Part shown: positions 48,231-56,782 of the stretch, one piece after another
Numbering within the stretch: position 1 is the first letter of the stretch
Layout of the letters: each line of letters starts with the position of its first letter
Origin: a virus
Reading direction: 5' to 3' (one strand)
IMG/VR virus record: IMGVR_UViG_3300042898_002111
Coordinates: 1-64,000 of that record
DNA: 64,000 nucleotides
Notes under the pieces: model-generated
The model's database searches: none
What the model saw: the letters and a program-made list of their open reading frames with translations, nothing else
Told to the model about the DNA's origin: nothing
Program-made: the position numbers and the translations under genes

Positions 48231-49017
48231 TGTCTATAAACTCCCTAAACTGTTCACTTTGTAGATATGCTTTGCTCATGACATGCATGTTAGTACGTGG
48301 GATTACATAAGCTCTGTCGACATCACGTACAATGAAGTTAGTTCCTTGTGATGTAATATTAGTAACTGCATTATCTATGTGCAACATTGGTCCCAGTAAT
48401 GCTGGTGCCCCCAGTGGATTATAACCATTAAGTGCCATGTCGGCAATAGCAAATGCATGATCATTTCTAAAGTTGCGTTGTTCAATATTATACAATGCGC
48501 GATAGAAACCGTAGTTTTCTTGTATACGCCTAATTAAATCAAAATAAATTCTGGACCGTGATGTCTTTTTAAATGCGAATGCAGTGGCCCAGACGTAGGG
48601 TAAACTGTTTGATCCCATGTATTTGGGATACTGTTGAGTTAATCCCGTGGCATCACGTATCACTTGCCAGTCCCAGAGTTCTAGATCAAAAACACAAGAA
48701 ACCGAGTCGTTGAATATTAAAAAGTCAGCATCAATTACCAGAGTTTCATCATATGGACTTAGTTCATAGGCCTGATAACGGCCTGCATTACGCCACTGCA
48801 CAAATCGACCCGTGTCAGTATCATAACGCTGATTATCGTAATCCTGGGCATTGTCTGTAATTAGAGTATATGGCAGGCCCAGTGTTTTACTGGCTAGTTT
48901 TAACGTGCGTTCAGCGATACTAACATAATCTGTGGTGTCAGTATTGTAGGCAAATGCAAGGATCCCTCTAGATTTTTCGGACACGTTTAAGCTCTGCGTG
49001 TTGTTGTTGCCAATCAT
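48217..49017 (-). CDS. GT8-like glycosyltransferase
   Basis: 266 residues from ATG 49017 (50-nt overlap with the upstream gene); a GTG at 48984 would give a 17-nt overlap. GILAFAYNTDTTDYVSIAERTL opens the domain; ELSPYDETLVIDADFLIFND near 92-111 carries D-A-D, the candidate metal site. YVWATAFAFKKTSRS and RNDHAFAIAD follow the family order. It pairs with the 47403 protein, which has a changed motif at the same place. Confidence 0.72.
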   Translation of the reverse strand: MIGNNNTQSLNVSEKSRGILAFAYNTDTTDYVSIAERTLKLASKTLGLPYTLITDNAQDYDNQRYDTDTGRFVQWRNAGRYQAYELSPYDETLVIDADFLIFNDSVSCVFDLELWDWQVIRDATGLTQQYPKYMGSNSLPYVWATAFAFKKTSRSRIYFDLIRRIQENYGFYRALYNIEQRNFRNDHAFAIADMALNGYNPLGAPALLGPMLHIDNAVTNITSQGTNFIVRDVDRAYVIPRTNMHVMSKAYLQSEQFREFIDSELA

Positions 49018-49315
49018 TCATTACTCGTTGATAATGTTCACAGGCTGTGCGATAAAATTCTGCACAACTTTCAATATGGATGGGGTTTCCGTAGGTATCT
49101 TCCATGAACATACTGTCACCACCTCTCCAGGGCCACACCTCATCTGCACTGCGCCAAGCGTGTACGAATGCTATCAATTCTGGTGTGGCTTTAAACAAAC
49201 CTCCATTATGGGTAAAGTGGAGGTCTGTCTGAATCTTTTCTTTTAAAATCTTTCGATTAACCTGATAGTCAGTGGCTTGCTTTAATTGTTCAACAATTTC
49301 TGGTATGTCGCTCAT
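48968..49315 (-). CDS. Hypothetical protein, first gene of the minus operon
   Basis: 115 residues: helices (IPEIVEQLKQATDYQVNRKILK), then LFKATPELIAFVHAWRS and FMEDTYGNPIHIESC. The LFKxTPELIAF and LEDTYGNPI phrasing occurs in T4-like phage hypotheticals. The Shine-Dalgarno is GGAAAT, 6 nt before the ATG; a promoter and a terminator lie just upstream. Function unknown. Confidence 0.68.
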   Translation of the reverse strand: MSDIPEIVEQLKQATDYQVNRKILKEKIQTDLHFTHNGGLFKATPELIAFVHAWRSADEVWPWRGGDSMFMEDTYGNPIHIESCAEFYRTACEHYQRVMNDWQQQHAELKRVRKI

Positions 49316-49330
49316 GGATTTCCTGCGTAG

Positions 49331-49375
49331 AAAAAAGGCATAGTAGATTTTACACTACCATGCCCCGATTGTCAA
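49331..49375 (-). promoter_or_regulatory. Terminator and promoter overlapping in one hairpin
   Basis: Minus strand: stem GGCATGGTAG/CTACTATGCC (49355-49364 with 49337-49346, one G-U) with loop 49347-49354, then TTTTTT (49331-49336), an intrinsic terminator for the tail genes. The same bases hold TTGACA (49370-49375), a 17-nt spacer and TAAAAT (49347-49352), with the -10 box in the hairpin loop. A new transcript would begin inside the 3' arm. Confidence 0.72.
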
Positions 49376-49385
49376 CTATATTAGA

Positions 49386-50336
49386 TTATAGCGAAGAAAT
49401 AGTTACTGCGCCCCAAGTATTGCTTATGTTTGTAACTTCTGGGAAGCTAACATCAATCGAACGAATAACGTTGATGCCCAAACTATCATCAAAACTTCCC
49501 CCAGCATTGGCACCAGATGTTGAGCTTAGGTTAATCCAGAAATCTACGTTTAGACCATTGCCGTTATTGGATCCTTGAGTACCGTTGCAACTTACTGTAA
49601 TTGTTCCAGTGTCGGTGGTATAAGAAGTAGTGGTACTGGTAATGCTGACTATTGTTACGTTGCTGTTGTATGTGCTGGTCCAATAACCCTTGGTTGTATC
49701 GTTTGTGCCCAGTGTTCCACCAGCACCAGTTCTACCACCGTTGGTATTGGCGGCAAACAGTGCCACGCCGCCCAGATATGTTAAGATATTAATAGCTGCG
49801 TTGGTACGGGCTGTGGTACTGGCGTTTTGTGTACCGCTAGTATTTAATTTTAGTCTGCCGCCAGCGTTAAAAAAGTATCTAGCCTGATCAGCTGATGCAA
49901 ATGTAGCACGTACACCAAAAGATCTAGCCAACGTAGATGACGTTGTGGTACTAGTCCAGGCTGTGGATTGGTTAGATCCGGCAACTACAGCTGAGTTGGA
50001 TGCAAAATTCAAACGGTTGGTATAGCTAGTGGTGATACTTGTTGAAAGAGTGCTTAAATGATTTATTTTTCCACCAGCAACAGTGGCACTAATACCCGAT
50101 CCCGAACCTGCTTGGTGTGTTAATATGCTGTTCAATGTGTTGATAAGTGATGCCCATTGAGTGGCCGTTACTATTCCAGCAGCAGACACTTGACTGACCG
50201 CAGTCTGTCCGTAGCCAGCACTACCGCTACCAACTGACCAAACTGTATTAATTCGGTTGGTAGTACTACTGGGACTGGTGCCTACAAATGTGTTGTAGTC
50301 TGCGGCATCGATCTTTCCGCCTTGTGAGTATGACAT
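49386..50336 (-). CDS. Virion structural protein
   Basis: 316 residues rich in Ser, Thr, Gly, Asn and Ala. It starts MSYSQGGKIDAADYNTFVG, then VGSGSAGYGQTAVSQVSAAG and TQWASLINTLNSIL, a front found in virion proteins of T4-like cyanophages. The C-terminal half is beta-rich with repeated TSTT and short-side-chain strands, ending in VRSIDVSFPEVTNISNTWG. Last gene of the tail block before the terminator. Probably a fibre or baseplate-associated component; exact place unknown. Confidence 0.7.
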   Translation of the reverse strand: MSYSQGGKIDAADYNTFVGTSPSSTTNRINTVWSVGSGSAGYGQTAVSQVSAAGIVTATQWASLINTLNSILTHQAGSGSGISATVAGGKINHLSTLSTSITTSYTNRLNFASNSAVVAGSNQSTAWTSTTTSSTLARSFGVRATFASADQARYFFNAGGRLKLNTSGTQNASTTARTNAAINILTYLGGVALFAANTNGGRTGAGGTLGTNDTTKGYWTSTYNSNVTIVSITSTTTSYTTDTGTITVSCNGTQGSNNGNGLNVDFWINLSSTSGANAGGSFDDSLGINVIRSIDVSFPEVTNISNTWGAVTISSL

Positions 50337-50350
50337 TTACTGTTTATCCT

Positions 50351-51805
50351 TTACGAATTTAGCTTTACAACGGCTTCAATAATACCTTCACCATCGTCTA
50401 ATTTATTTTCCAGTGCGCGGCCAATCACATTCCAAGCAGTAATTTCGCTGCGGCTGCCGGCTCGAGCAATGCCATTGCCTGCACTAACCAAACGGTCTCC
50501 CTTGCGAATACGACCAGTCACTTTAACTGGGACACGACCTTGGACTGCAATTGGGGGATGTGTTTGATTTGTTCCAGCACCAGAATTCATTAAATAAGCT
50601 GCTCTAGTACTTATGACTCCAAAGACATTCTCACTTAAATCTTCTACCGCAGCAGTAATTTCAGCTGGGCCACCTAATTCTACCACAGTACCAGGCCCAT
50701 ATTCTGTATCAGCCTCAAATCTTTCGGCCAAGTCGGCATACTGTGCATGTACGGCAGTACCGTAAATATTATTCCACCAGGCCGATGCTGAACCCAAATC
50801 ATAAGTCAAGTTACCACTCGGCACAATGTTTGATGCAACTGATGTGAATGTAGCAGAACCAGTAACTCCTAAAGTTCCACCAACTGAAACGTTCCCCAAT
50901 AAGTTGACATTTCTTACATATAAATTATTCCAGTAGGCACTGGTACTTCCCAAATTTTGTGTACCGTTACTATTTGGAATTAAATTCCCAGAGATCGACG
51001 CAATACTTACTGGGTATCCGGCAGGAAACGAAACATTTCCAGTAAAAGCTGCGTCGCCAGTTGCGCCAGATATGAAAAATACAGTTCTAGGTGTGCCGCT
51101 GACATTGGCTGTTATATTAAATCCATATCCCGTAGTTAAACTAGTTACCTGTACGTTACCACTACTAACACCAAAAATCATATTTGGTGTTGAAATCGCA
51201 GTTGGTTCAGCAGTACTGGAAAAGTTAATACCAGGATTAATGCGTGTAATGCCGCTAGCAGGATAAGTAATTGCTGGAACGAATGACGTGTTGTCTGAAC
51301 TTATTATTGCTGTTAATTTATTATTAACTATTAAATTACCAACAGTGTGTGATGCTGATGATGTATCTGTAACGGCATTGCCTTGAAAATCAGTTGTTGC
51401 AGTACCTGGGGGGACTTGTGGTCCCACAACTATCCAAGAACTCCCTGAATATCCACGCAATTGGCTTAACGAGCTGTCCCACCATAAGTCTCCTGCGATC
51501 GGCGCCACAGTTGGTGCAGAAGTGCCAGAAATAGCATGACTAACTGGTTTCCAACCGGTGCCTTGCTGTACCATCAGTCTCTTATTGCCACTATCCCACC
51601 ACAATTGGCCCTCAATACCTGAAGAGGGTGCAGCGGATCTACTAAAATTTTCCAATATCTTAACGAAATTTTCGTTAATTGATTCACCATAACCAGTGGT
51701 GTTTTTACCAATCAAAGTGATGCTTGTTGCAGAAGTATTCGTGGTCCCGTCTGCCAATGAAGGTACTAGTTCACTACCATCGGTTTTGTTAATTGTATAC
51801 GCCAT
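50351..51805 (-). CDS. Tail-fibre-like protein (mosaic)
   Basis: 484 residues. Residues 1-90 (MAYTINKTDGSELVPSLADG, GYGESINENFVKILENF, GQLWWDSGNKRLM) match the N-terminus of the 52984 protein. The C-terminal ~155 residues (YDLGSASAWWNNIYG, YADLAERFEADTEYGPGTVV, GVISTRAAYLMN, GRIRKGDRLVSAGNG) match that of the 55445 protein. The C-terminal part resembles a chaperone or cleavage domain of phage fibres. A late promoter lies 28 nt before the ATG. Confidence 0.82.
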   Translation of the reverse strand: MAYTINKTDGSELVPSLADGTTNTSATSITLIGKNTTGYGESINENFVKILENFSRSAAPSSGIEGQLWWDSGNKRLMVQQGTGWKPVSHAISGTSAPTVAPIAGDLWWDSSLSQLRGYSGSSWIVVGPQVPPGTATTDFQGNAVTDTSSASHTVGNLIVNNKLTAIISSDNTSFVPAITYPASGITRINPGINFSSTAEPTAISTPNMIFGVSSGNVQVTSLTTGYGFNITANVSGTPRTVFFISGATGDAAFTGNVSFPAGYPVSIASISGNLIPNSNGTQNLGSTSAYWNNLYVRNVNLLGNVSVGGTLGVTGSATFTSVASNIVPSGNLTYDLGSASAWWNNIYGTAVHAQYADLAERFEADTEYGPGTVVELGGPAEITAAVEDLSENVFGVISTRAAYLMNSGAGTNQTHPPIAVQGRVPVKVTGRIRKGDRLVSAGNGIARAGSRSEITAWNVIGRALENKLDDGEGIIEAVVKLNS

Positions 51806-51832
51806 AACGCTCTTTGTCCCAGTTAGTACTCT

Positions 51833-51840
51833 TATTTATT
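51833..51840 (-). promoter_or_regulatory. Late promoter element AATAAATA
   Basis: On the minus strand AATAAATA ends 28 nt before the first base of the ATG at 51805. The same distance is seen before the genes starting at 55382 and 56737. Confidence 0.65.
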
Positions 51841-51875
51841 GCTTCTTGGCACTTTTTCGCCCGTGATCTAGTAAA

Positions 51876-52187
51876 CTAATATATACTAACAAGATTATAT
51901 TCTCCAGGATTAGAAAATACGTGTTTCACTCGTCCTTCGCTCACTGTTACTACTCCGCCATCAAATAATATTCCATTCTCATTGGTGTAACTGAGACTAA
52001 TATAGCCGTGGCCTGCGCTGCTACCAGTCGCAGTAGCTGATCCCAAGGGGATAGTATCACTACCGGATCCACCATTGGTGCCATTATAGTCATCAATACC
52101 GTGAGTGCCTGCGGCACCGTTGGGCCCACCTCCACCTCCACCACCCCCACCATCACTGGGGTGATTTTGTCCGGGAATTCCTGCCAT
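51876..52187 (-). CDS. Gly-rich tail protein, short
   Basis: 103 residues. It starts MAGIPGQNHPSDGGGGGGGG, then GTNGGSGSDTIP, then a compact end GHGYISLSYTNENGILFDGG and EYNLVSIY. Poly-Gly runs plus a GYISLSY strand recall Gly-rich phage adhesins. GGAG precedes its ATG on the minus strand. It may be a partner of the larger Gly-rich protein encoded upstream (52234-52968). Confidence 0.62.
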   Translation of the reverse strand: MAGIPGQNHPSDGGGGGGGGGPNGAAGTHGIDDYNGTNGGSGSDTIPLGSATATGSSAGHGYISLSYTNENGILFDGGVVTVSEGRVKHVFSNPGEYNLVSIY

Positions 52188-52233
52188 ATTATCTCCTGTT
52201 ATCTTAAATTATTAGGACGTACCGCAATTTCCA

Positions 52234-52968
52234 TCACTCGGGCCCACCGGGCCCATCAGAGCTGCACGAAGCGTCACCTGGACTATCACAATCGCCTGGC
52301 CCAGGTGCTGCGTCACCCTCAATGCCCCCACCATTGTCATTGTAATATTCCACTGGTATTTCGATAACTGGGTCGATAATGGGTGGTGGAGTGGGTGGGT
52401 ATACGGGCAGAACAGGTGGAATCACTGGTGGAATCACTGGTGGTGGTGGTGGTTCAACAAAACCACGCCCACCACCACCGCCACCGCCACCGCCGCCAGC
52501 CACTATTATATTAGTACCATTAATTATTAGTGCTGATGCTCCACCACCACCCCCACCTGATCCTGACCATCCACTGGGACCGGAGCTACCTCCGCTGCCT
52601 CCACCAAATTCGACCGTATATCCCCCACCAGTACCGCCAGCTCGGGCAGTTCCAGAGGCGCCGTCATTGCCTTGTTGACCAACAATTAATTTTATAACGG
52701 CACTTGGGTCGAGCGCGAGTACTCCTTGAACTCGATTACCAAGAACCCCATCAAATCCGGCAGTAACATCATCGCCACCTCGACCCCCACCAGCACCCAT
52801 GACTACTACAGTGGTTTCCACTGCTGGGGGCCAGAATTGACGCCAAACCCCATCCACTCTGGTCCACCCAGCGCGAACTTTGGTATATTGGCCCTGGGCA
52901 TTTTTAACAAAAAACTGCCGCAATGCTGCGTTGTACCCAGATTTTCTAACAAAAATACCACGTGGCAT
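52234..52968 (-). CDS. Gly-rich adhesin-like tail protein
   Basis: 244 residues. The N-terminal ~60 (MPRGIFVRKSGYNAALRQFF, VDGVWRQFWPP) are a short attachment-like domain. Then comes TTVVVMGAGGGRGGDD and several Gly-rich loops, including runs of nine to ten Gly, typical of polyglycine-II sandwiches in phage adhesins. A Pro-rich arm (PPPPPVIPPVIPPVL) and an acidic, Cys-containing end close the chain. It is likely part of receptor binding; the poly-Gly and poly-Pro order is unusual. Confidence 0.68.
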   Translation of the reverse strand: MPRGIFVRKSGYNAALRQFFVKNAQGQYTKVRAGWTRVDGVWRQFWPPAVETTVVVMGAGGGRGGDDVTAGFDGVLGNRVQGVLALDPSAVIKLIVGQQGNDGASGTARAGGTGGGYTVEFGGGSGGSSGPSGWSGSGGGGGGASALIINGTNIIVAGGGGGGGGGGRGFVEPPPPPVIPPVIPPVLPVYPPTPPPIIDPVIEIPVEYYNDNGGGIEGDAAPGPGDCDSPGDASCSSDGPGGPE

Positions 52969-52983
52969 TTAAATATTCATCCT

Positions 52984-54720
52984 TTATTGAATTAAAAACC
53001 AAAAGTCACCGTCATTTTGTGCTATATCATTAGTGGAGAACAAAACTCCGCTGACGTCTGTGGGAGGGGTAATAGATATATTGTAATTAAATCTTTTTCC
53101 ATCAACTGACCTGGTCACAAACTCAGTACTGGCGATTTGCGTGGTATTGGCACCAATCGTGGCCGTCGGTGCTGTGGGAACTCCGGAAAATGCTGGACTT
53201 ATTCTAGGGGCCAATGGTGCTTTTGCTGCTGCCACAAATGCAGTGGTGGCTATTTGCGTGGTGTTGGCGCCAAATGCTGCTGTTGGTGCAGCAGGTATTC
53301 CAGTAAAAGTCGGGCTTGCTATATTTGCCTTGAGTAGTCCGGCATTATATATTTCAAGATCTACATAAGTTTTATTAGAAACATCATTTCCAGAAACTGG
53401 AACATTAGCCACTTGCAATGTTCCAGTCAATCCATTTAACTGTACTACCCTAACATTAATGCCACTGGATTTTACATAAAAATTAATATTTGAACCTTCA
53501 ACGGTATTAATTAAATCAGTCTCAGTAGCAGTACTATTAATTGCAATATTCCCGGCAGATAATGCTACATTACCAGCAAAAGTCTCATCAATGTCTTTTC
53601 TAGCATACCCATTTGCATTAATATTTCCCAATTTATTAGAATCAGTTGCTGGATTGGTGGCGGCCGCTACAAAAGCAGTTGTTGCTAATTGAGTAGTACT
53701 GGTACCAAGTGCTGCTGTTGGTGCAGCAGGTATTCCAGTAAAAGTTGGACTTGCCTTGGGTGCCAATGGACCAGTGGCATCAGTTACTGTATTGTCTACA
53801 TAATTTTTATTGGTAATATCAGATGAATTGTATGGGGCATTTGATGTTTGAAATGTGCCAGATACTCCGTTAACAGAAGCCACTTTAGTCTTGATACCTG
53901 CCAAATTAGCATAAAAATTAACATTGGATCCACTGACCGTATTAACAATGTCAACATCAGCTGAGGATTGATTGATGCTTAAATTACCAGAAATAACATT
54001 TAAATTTCCAGCAAAAGTTTCATTAATATCTTTTCTGGCGTACTGAGCTGCTGTAATATCACCCAAAGTTAATGAATTGATTGCAGTCCCCACAAATCGG
54101 GCACCAATTGCTGTATTTGCATTAATACCCGGAGACACATTGGCAAATCCAGGGATAGCAACGTTGGGCACAAACGCTGCATCGTAGCTGGCTATAGAAC
54201 TAACATTACCACTGGTATACATTTTAACAACAATGTGTTTTCCACCCGCAGTGTCATATACAGTTTCAGGAAATGCACCGCTTTTACCATCTGACTTTGT
54301 GTAGGGTGGACCAATTAACAGCCACGCAGATCCAGTGTAGATAAACAATTGATCATTTGTGGTATCCCACCAGTGCGATCCAGTAACTACATTTGTTCCG
54401 GTAACTATAGGCGTGTTGTCACTGACTAAAATTGGAGATACTGGAGTCCAACCTGCTCCTGTGTAGACTTTTAAAAAACCATTGGCGGTATCATACCATA
54501 GTTCCCCACGAATTGGTGCCGAAGGGGGTGTACTATTGGCAAAATTTTCTAGCATTTTGACAAAGTTTTCATTTTGGAACTCCCCATAGCTGGGATAGTT
54601 TTTTCCAAAAAGATTTATATCTAACGTGTTTTCTCCGGGATTTATGGCTGGCCCATCAGCAGTGCCGTCCAATAATGTTAGTATTAATTGCCCGTTAGTT
54701 TTATTAATTAAGTAAGCCAT
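52984..54720 (-). CDS. Tail-fibre protein with internal repeats
   Basis: 578 residues. The N-terminus (MAYLINKTNGQLILTLLDG, YGEFQNENFVKMLENF, GELWYDTANGFLKVY) is shared with the 50351 protein. The middle holds two YARKDI(N/D)ETFAGN units and three copies of a PTFTGIPAAPTAA...TTQIATTAFVAAA unit, characteristic of many phage fibres. The end (DVSGVLFSTNDIAQNDGDFWF) is unrecognised. Probably forms a beta-rich trimeric shaft. Confidence 0.85.
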   Translation of the reverse strand: MAYLINKTNGQLILTLLDGTADGPAINPGENTLDINLFGKNYPSYGEFQNENFVKMLENFANSTPPSAPIRGELWYDTANGFLKVYTGAGWTPVSPILVSDNTPIVTGTNVVTGSHWWDTTNDQLFIYTGSAWLLIGPPYTKSDGKSGAFPETVYDTAGGKHIVVKMYTSGNVSSIASYDAAFVPNVAIPGFANVSPGINANTAIGARFVGTAINSLTLGDITAAQYARKDINETFAGNLNVISGNLSINQSSADVDIVNTVSGSNVNFYANLAGIKTKVASVNGVSGTFQTSNAPYNSSDITNKNYVDNTVTDATGPLAPKASPTFTGIPAAPTAALGTSTTQLATTAFVAAATNPATDSNKLGNINANGYARKDIDETFAGNVALSAGNIAINSTATETDLINTVEGSNINFYVKSSGINVRVVQLNGLTGTLQVANVPVSGNDVSNKTYVDLEIYNAGLLKANIASPTFTGIPAAPTAAFGANTTQIATTAFVAAAKAPLAPRISPAFSGVPTAPTATIGANTTQIASTEFVTRSVDGKRFNYNISITPPTDVSGVLFSTNDIAQNDGDFWFLIQ

Positions 54721-54725
54721 TTACT

Positions 54726-55382
54726 TTATCCTATGCTACTTAGACTAGTAAGTGTTTGAATTCTCACTGTATAGTCAATTTGTATTAATCGGTTTAAACT
54801 TTTTTGCACTGGGTGAAAAACCACATGTGTCAACAGTTTACCAGTTGTGGATAAGCCATAGGTTCCGTCAGTGCTACGAGCCTTCAATCCCAACTCATCA
54901 AAAGTAAACTCATCATCGAGATTGGTGCTATTATCAAAAACTGCCTGGCCACTTGGCTCACCATAATCTAACAAACATGTTATTAATATGTCTGAGTAGA
55001 CTTGTCCGGGAACATGGCGTATTTCAATTTTATTTCTAGTTGGGTCTGGATTTATGGGGCTAGTATTGTCTACTATTTTACTATAAGTTGGGTTATATAA
55101 ATCTGCATTCTGCGTATTTGTGTTACTGGGAAGGTAATTAATTACACCAGTGGGATCTACGCTGGTTCCCCCATTACCAAAATGCATTTCAAAAACATAG
55201 CTTTGTCCTTTATTTGCTAGACTATAAGCAATAGCTTCGGATATGTTTTCATAATGGATAGCATTTCGTTTGTCATGATAAACCGTTCCAGATTCTGGAT
55301 CATAAATTTTAATATGTCCTGTTACATAAATTCCACCAGTTTCATCCGGCTTCTTTTGATTTAAGTTCTTACTTGTGTTCAT
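54726..55382 (-). CDS. Conserved phage virion protein
   Basis: 218 residues. IYVTGHIKIYDPESGTVYHD, KRNAIHYENISEAIAYSLA, FEMHFGNGGTSVDPTGV, YLPSNTN and DLYNPTYSKIVDN are segments found together in a tail-region protein of T4-like cyanophages. Predicted beta-rich with no signal peptide. It has its own late promoter 28 nt upstream. The next gene follows after 5 nt. Role likely tail/baseplate; exact function unknown. Confidence 0.75.
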   Translation of the reverse strand: MNTSKNLNQKKPDETGGIYVTGHIKIYDPESGTVYHDKRNAIHYENISEAIAYSLANKGQSYVFEMHFGNGGTSVDPTGVINYLPSNTNTQNADLYNPTYSKIVDNTSPINPDPTRNKIEIRHVPGQVYSDILITCLLDYGEPSGQAVFDNSTNLDDEFTFDELGLKARSTDGTYGLSTTGKLLTHVVFHPVQKSLNRLIQIDYTVRIQTLTSLSSIG

Positions 55383-55409
55383 AATATGATCTTTAAAATG
55401 TTATCTGTA

Positions 55410-55417
55410 TATTTATC
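55410..55417 (-). promoter_or_regulatory. Late promoter element GATAAATA
   Basis: On the minus strand GATAAATA lies 28 nt before the ATG of the 55382 gene, matching T4 late promoters (TATAAATA) at seven of eight bases. Confidence 0.68.
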
Positions 55418-55444
55418 GTTAATATTTAATGGCATCGTAACCCC

Positions 55445-56737
55445 TCAAAACTTCATAATAACTACTTCAATTAGTTTAATTTGGGTCGATTCGTTGTCGT
55501 TAAGTGCATGTCCGATAACGCATCCAGGCACATATTTTGTTACATCCAAACGCCCAGCAACTCCTGTCGCAATATTCACCAGTCTATCACCTTTGGCCAC
55601 TGGTCCCTGTACTAGACAGGGCACTCGACCACTTAATGCAACTGGTAACCCGGCGCTAATGGCATTCATTAAGTATGCTGGCGACGTTGATATTACTCCA
55701 GCAACCATTGGAGTATGATCTTCTGAACTAGTTGTTATCTCATTCGACCCCCCAAAGCAAACTACTGTCCCCGGTGGGTATTCATGATCAGCAGTATATA
55801 TCTCTGCCAAGTCAGCATATTTTGCCTGTATACTAATGCCATAAACATTGTTGAACCAAGCACTTGTGCTGCCCAAATCAATAGTTAAGTTAGCATTGGG
55901 AACTATTGCCCCACTTACAGTTAATCCTGTCAATGTACCAACACTTGTGATATTATTTTGAGCCGATGTACTTAATGTACCAGTTAGAGTAGCACCTGAG
56001 TTGCCAATGGTTCCAGCATTTACTGTTGTTGCTGTGACTGTAGTAAAACGTCCAGTATTATGTGTGGTGGCCCCAACTGCAACGTTGTTAATGTTGCCAC
56101 CAGTAATTACTGCGTTACCACTACTAAAATTAGTAGCCACTGCTGTAGTGGCCGCTAGATTGGTAATAGTGCCCAACGCAGTGATTCCAGTTGCTGATGT
56201 AATGTTATTTTGTGCGCCAGAACTCAATGTACCAGTTAATACAGCACCTGAATTACCGATTGTGCCCGCGTTTAATGTGGTTGCTACAAGAGTTGTAACT
56301 CGAGCAGATTGTGGACTAACATTACCAATTATTGTATTATTAATCGAGGAAAACGATGCTTCATTTATAGAAGTTAGGTTTCCACCAATGTTTAAATTGG
56401 CCCCAGTTAACATTACATTTCCACCAATGTTAGCTGTACCTGAAACTACTAAATTTACCAAGGTTCCAGTGGATGTGATGTTGGGCTGTGTTACTGTACT
56501 TAAAACTCCAGTTAAAATAGTCCCAACATTGCCTATAACACTGGCCTGGACCAGATTAGCTGTTAAAGTTTCGGCGTTTATTGCGCCAGACACAATGACG
56601 TTCCCCAAAGATGACATGTAGCTCTTTAACGACAATGCTGTTAATTTTCTTGTAAAAGCGCCATCCTGCACTGAAAAAACAGTGGTGTCTTGTGGTGTAG
56701 GTAATAGTGTTAGGTTACCAATCGTTACGGTAGTCAT
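55445..56737 (-). CDS. Tail-fibre-like protein with repeats and chaperone-like end
   Basis: 430 residues. Residues about 40-270 carry at least three copies of an NAGTIGNSGA...LTGTLS...QNNITS unit, a beta-rich fibre repeat. The C-terminal ~150 residues (IDLGSTSAWFNNVYG, YADLAEIYTADHEYPPGTVV, GVISTSPAYLMN, GPVAKGDRLVNIATG) match the C-terminus of the 50351 protein. The front (MTTVTIGNLTLLPTPQDTTV) is a short attachment part. Late promoter 28 nt upstream. Confidence 0.82.
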   Translation of the reverse strand: MTTVTIGNLTLLPTPQDTTVFSVQDGAFTRKLTALSLKSYMSSLGNVIVSGAINAETLTANLVQASVIGNVGTILTGVLSTVTQPNITSTGTLVNLVVSGTANIGGNVMLTGANLNIGGNLTSINEASFSSINNTIIGNVSPQSARVTTLVATTLNAGTIGNSGAVLTGTLSSGAQNNITSATGITALGTITNLAATTAVATNFSSGNAVITGGNINNVAVGATTHNTGRFTTVTATTVNAGTIGNSGATLTGTLSTSAQNNITSVGTLTGLTVSGAIVPNANLTIDLGSTSAWFNNVYGISIQAKYADLAEIYTADHEYPPGTVVCFGGSNEITTSSEDHTPMVAGVISTSPAYLMNAISAGLPVALSGRVPCLVQGPVAKGDRLVNIATGVAGRLDVTKYVPGCVIGHALNDNESTQIKLIEVVIMKF

Positions 56738-56764
56738 ATGTGTCCTTGTATTGCTGCCATGCTG

Positions 56765-56772
56765 TATTTATT
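56765..56772 (-). promoter_or_regulatory. Late promoter element AATAAATA
   Basis: On the minus strand AATAAATA sits 28 nt before the ATG of the 56737 gene, in the 45-nt gap after the large tail gene. Confidence 0.66.
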
Positions 56773-56782
56773 AGTTATCATA

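Noticed and set aside
52379-52678. Pro-rich 99-codon plus-strand frame
   Set aside because: It is the complement of the poly-Gly region of the 52234 gene.
56001-56621. 206-codon open frame on the plus strand
   Set aside because: Antisense to the Thr/Val/Asn-rich fibre gene at 55445; the hydrophobic, Pro/Val-rich product is what the complement of that composition gives, and there is no start signal.
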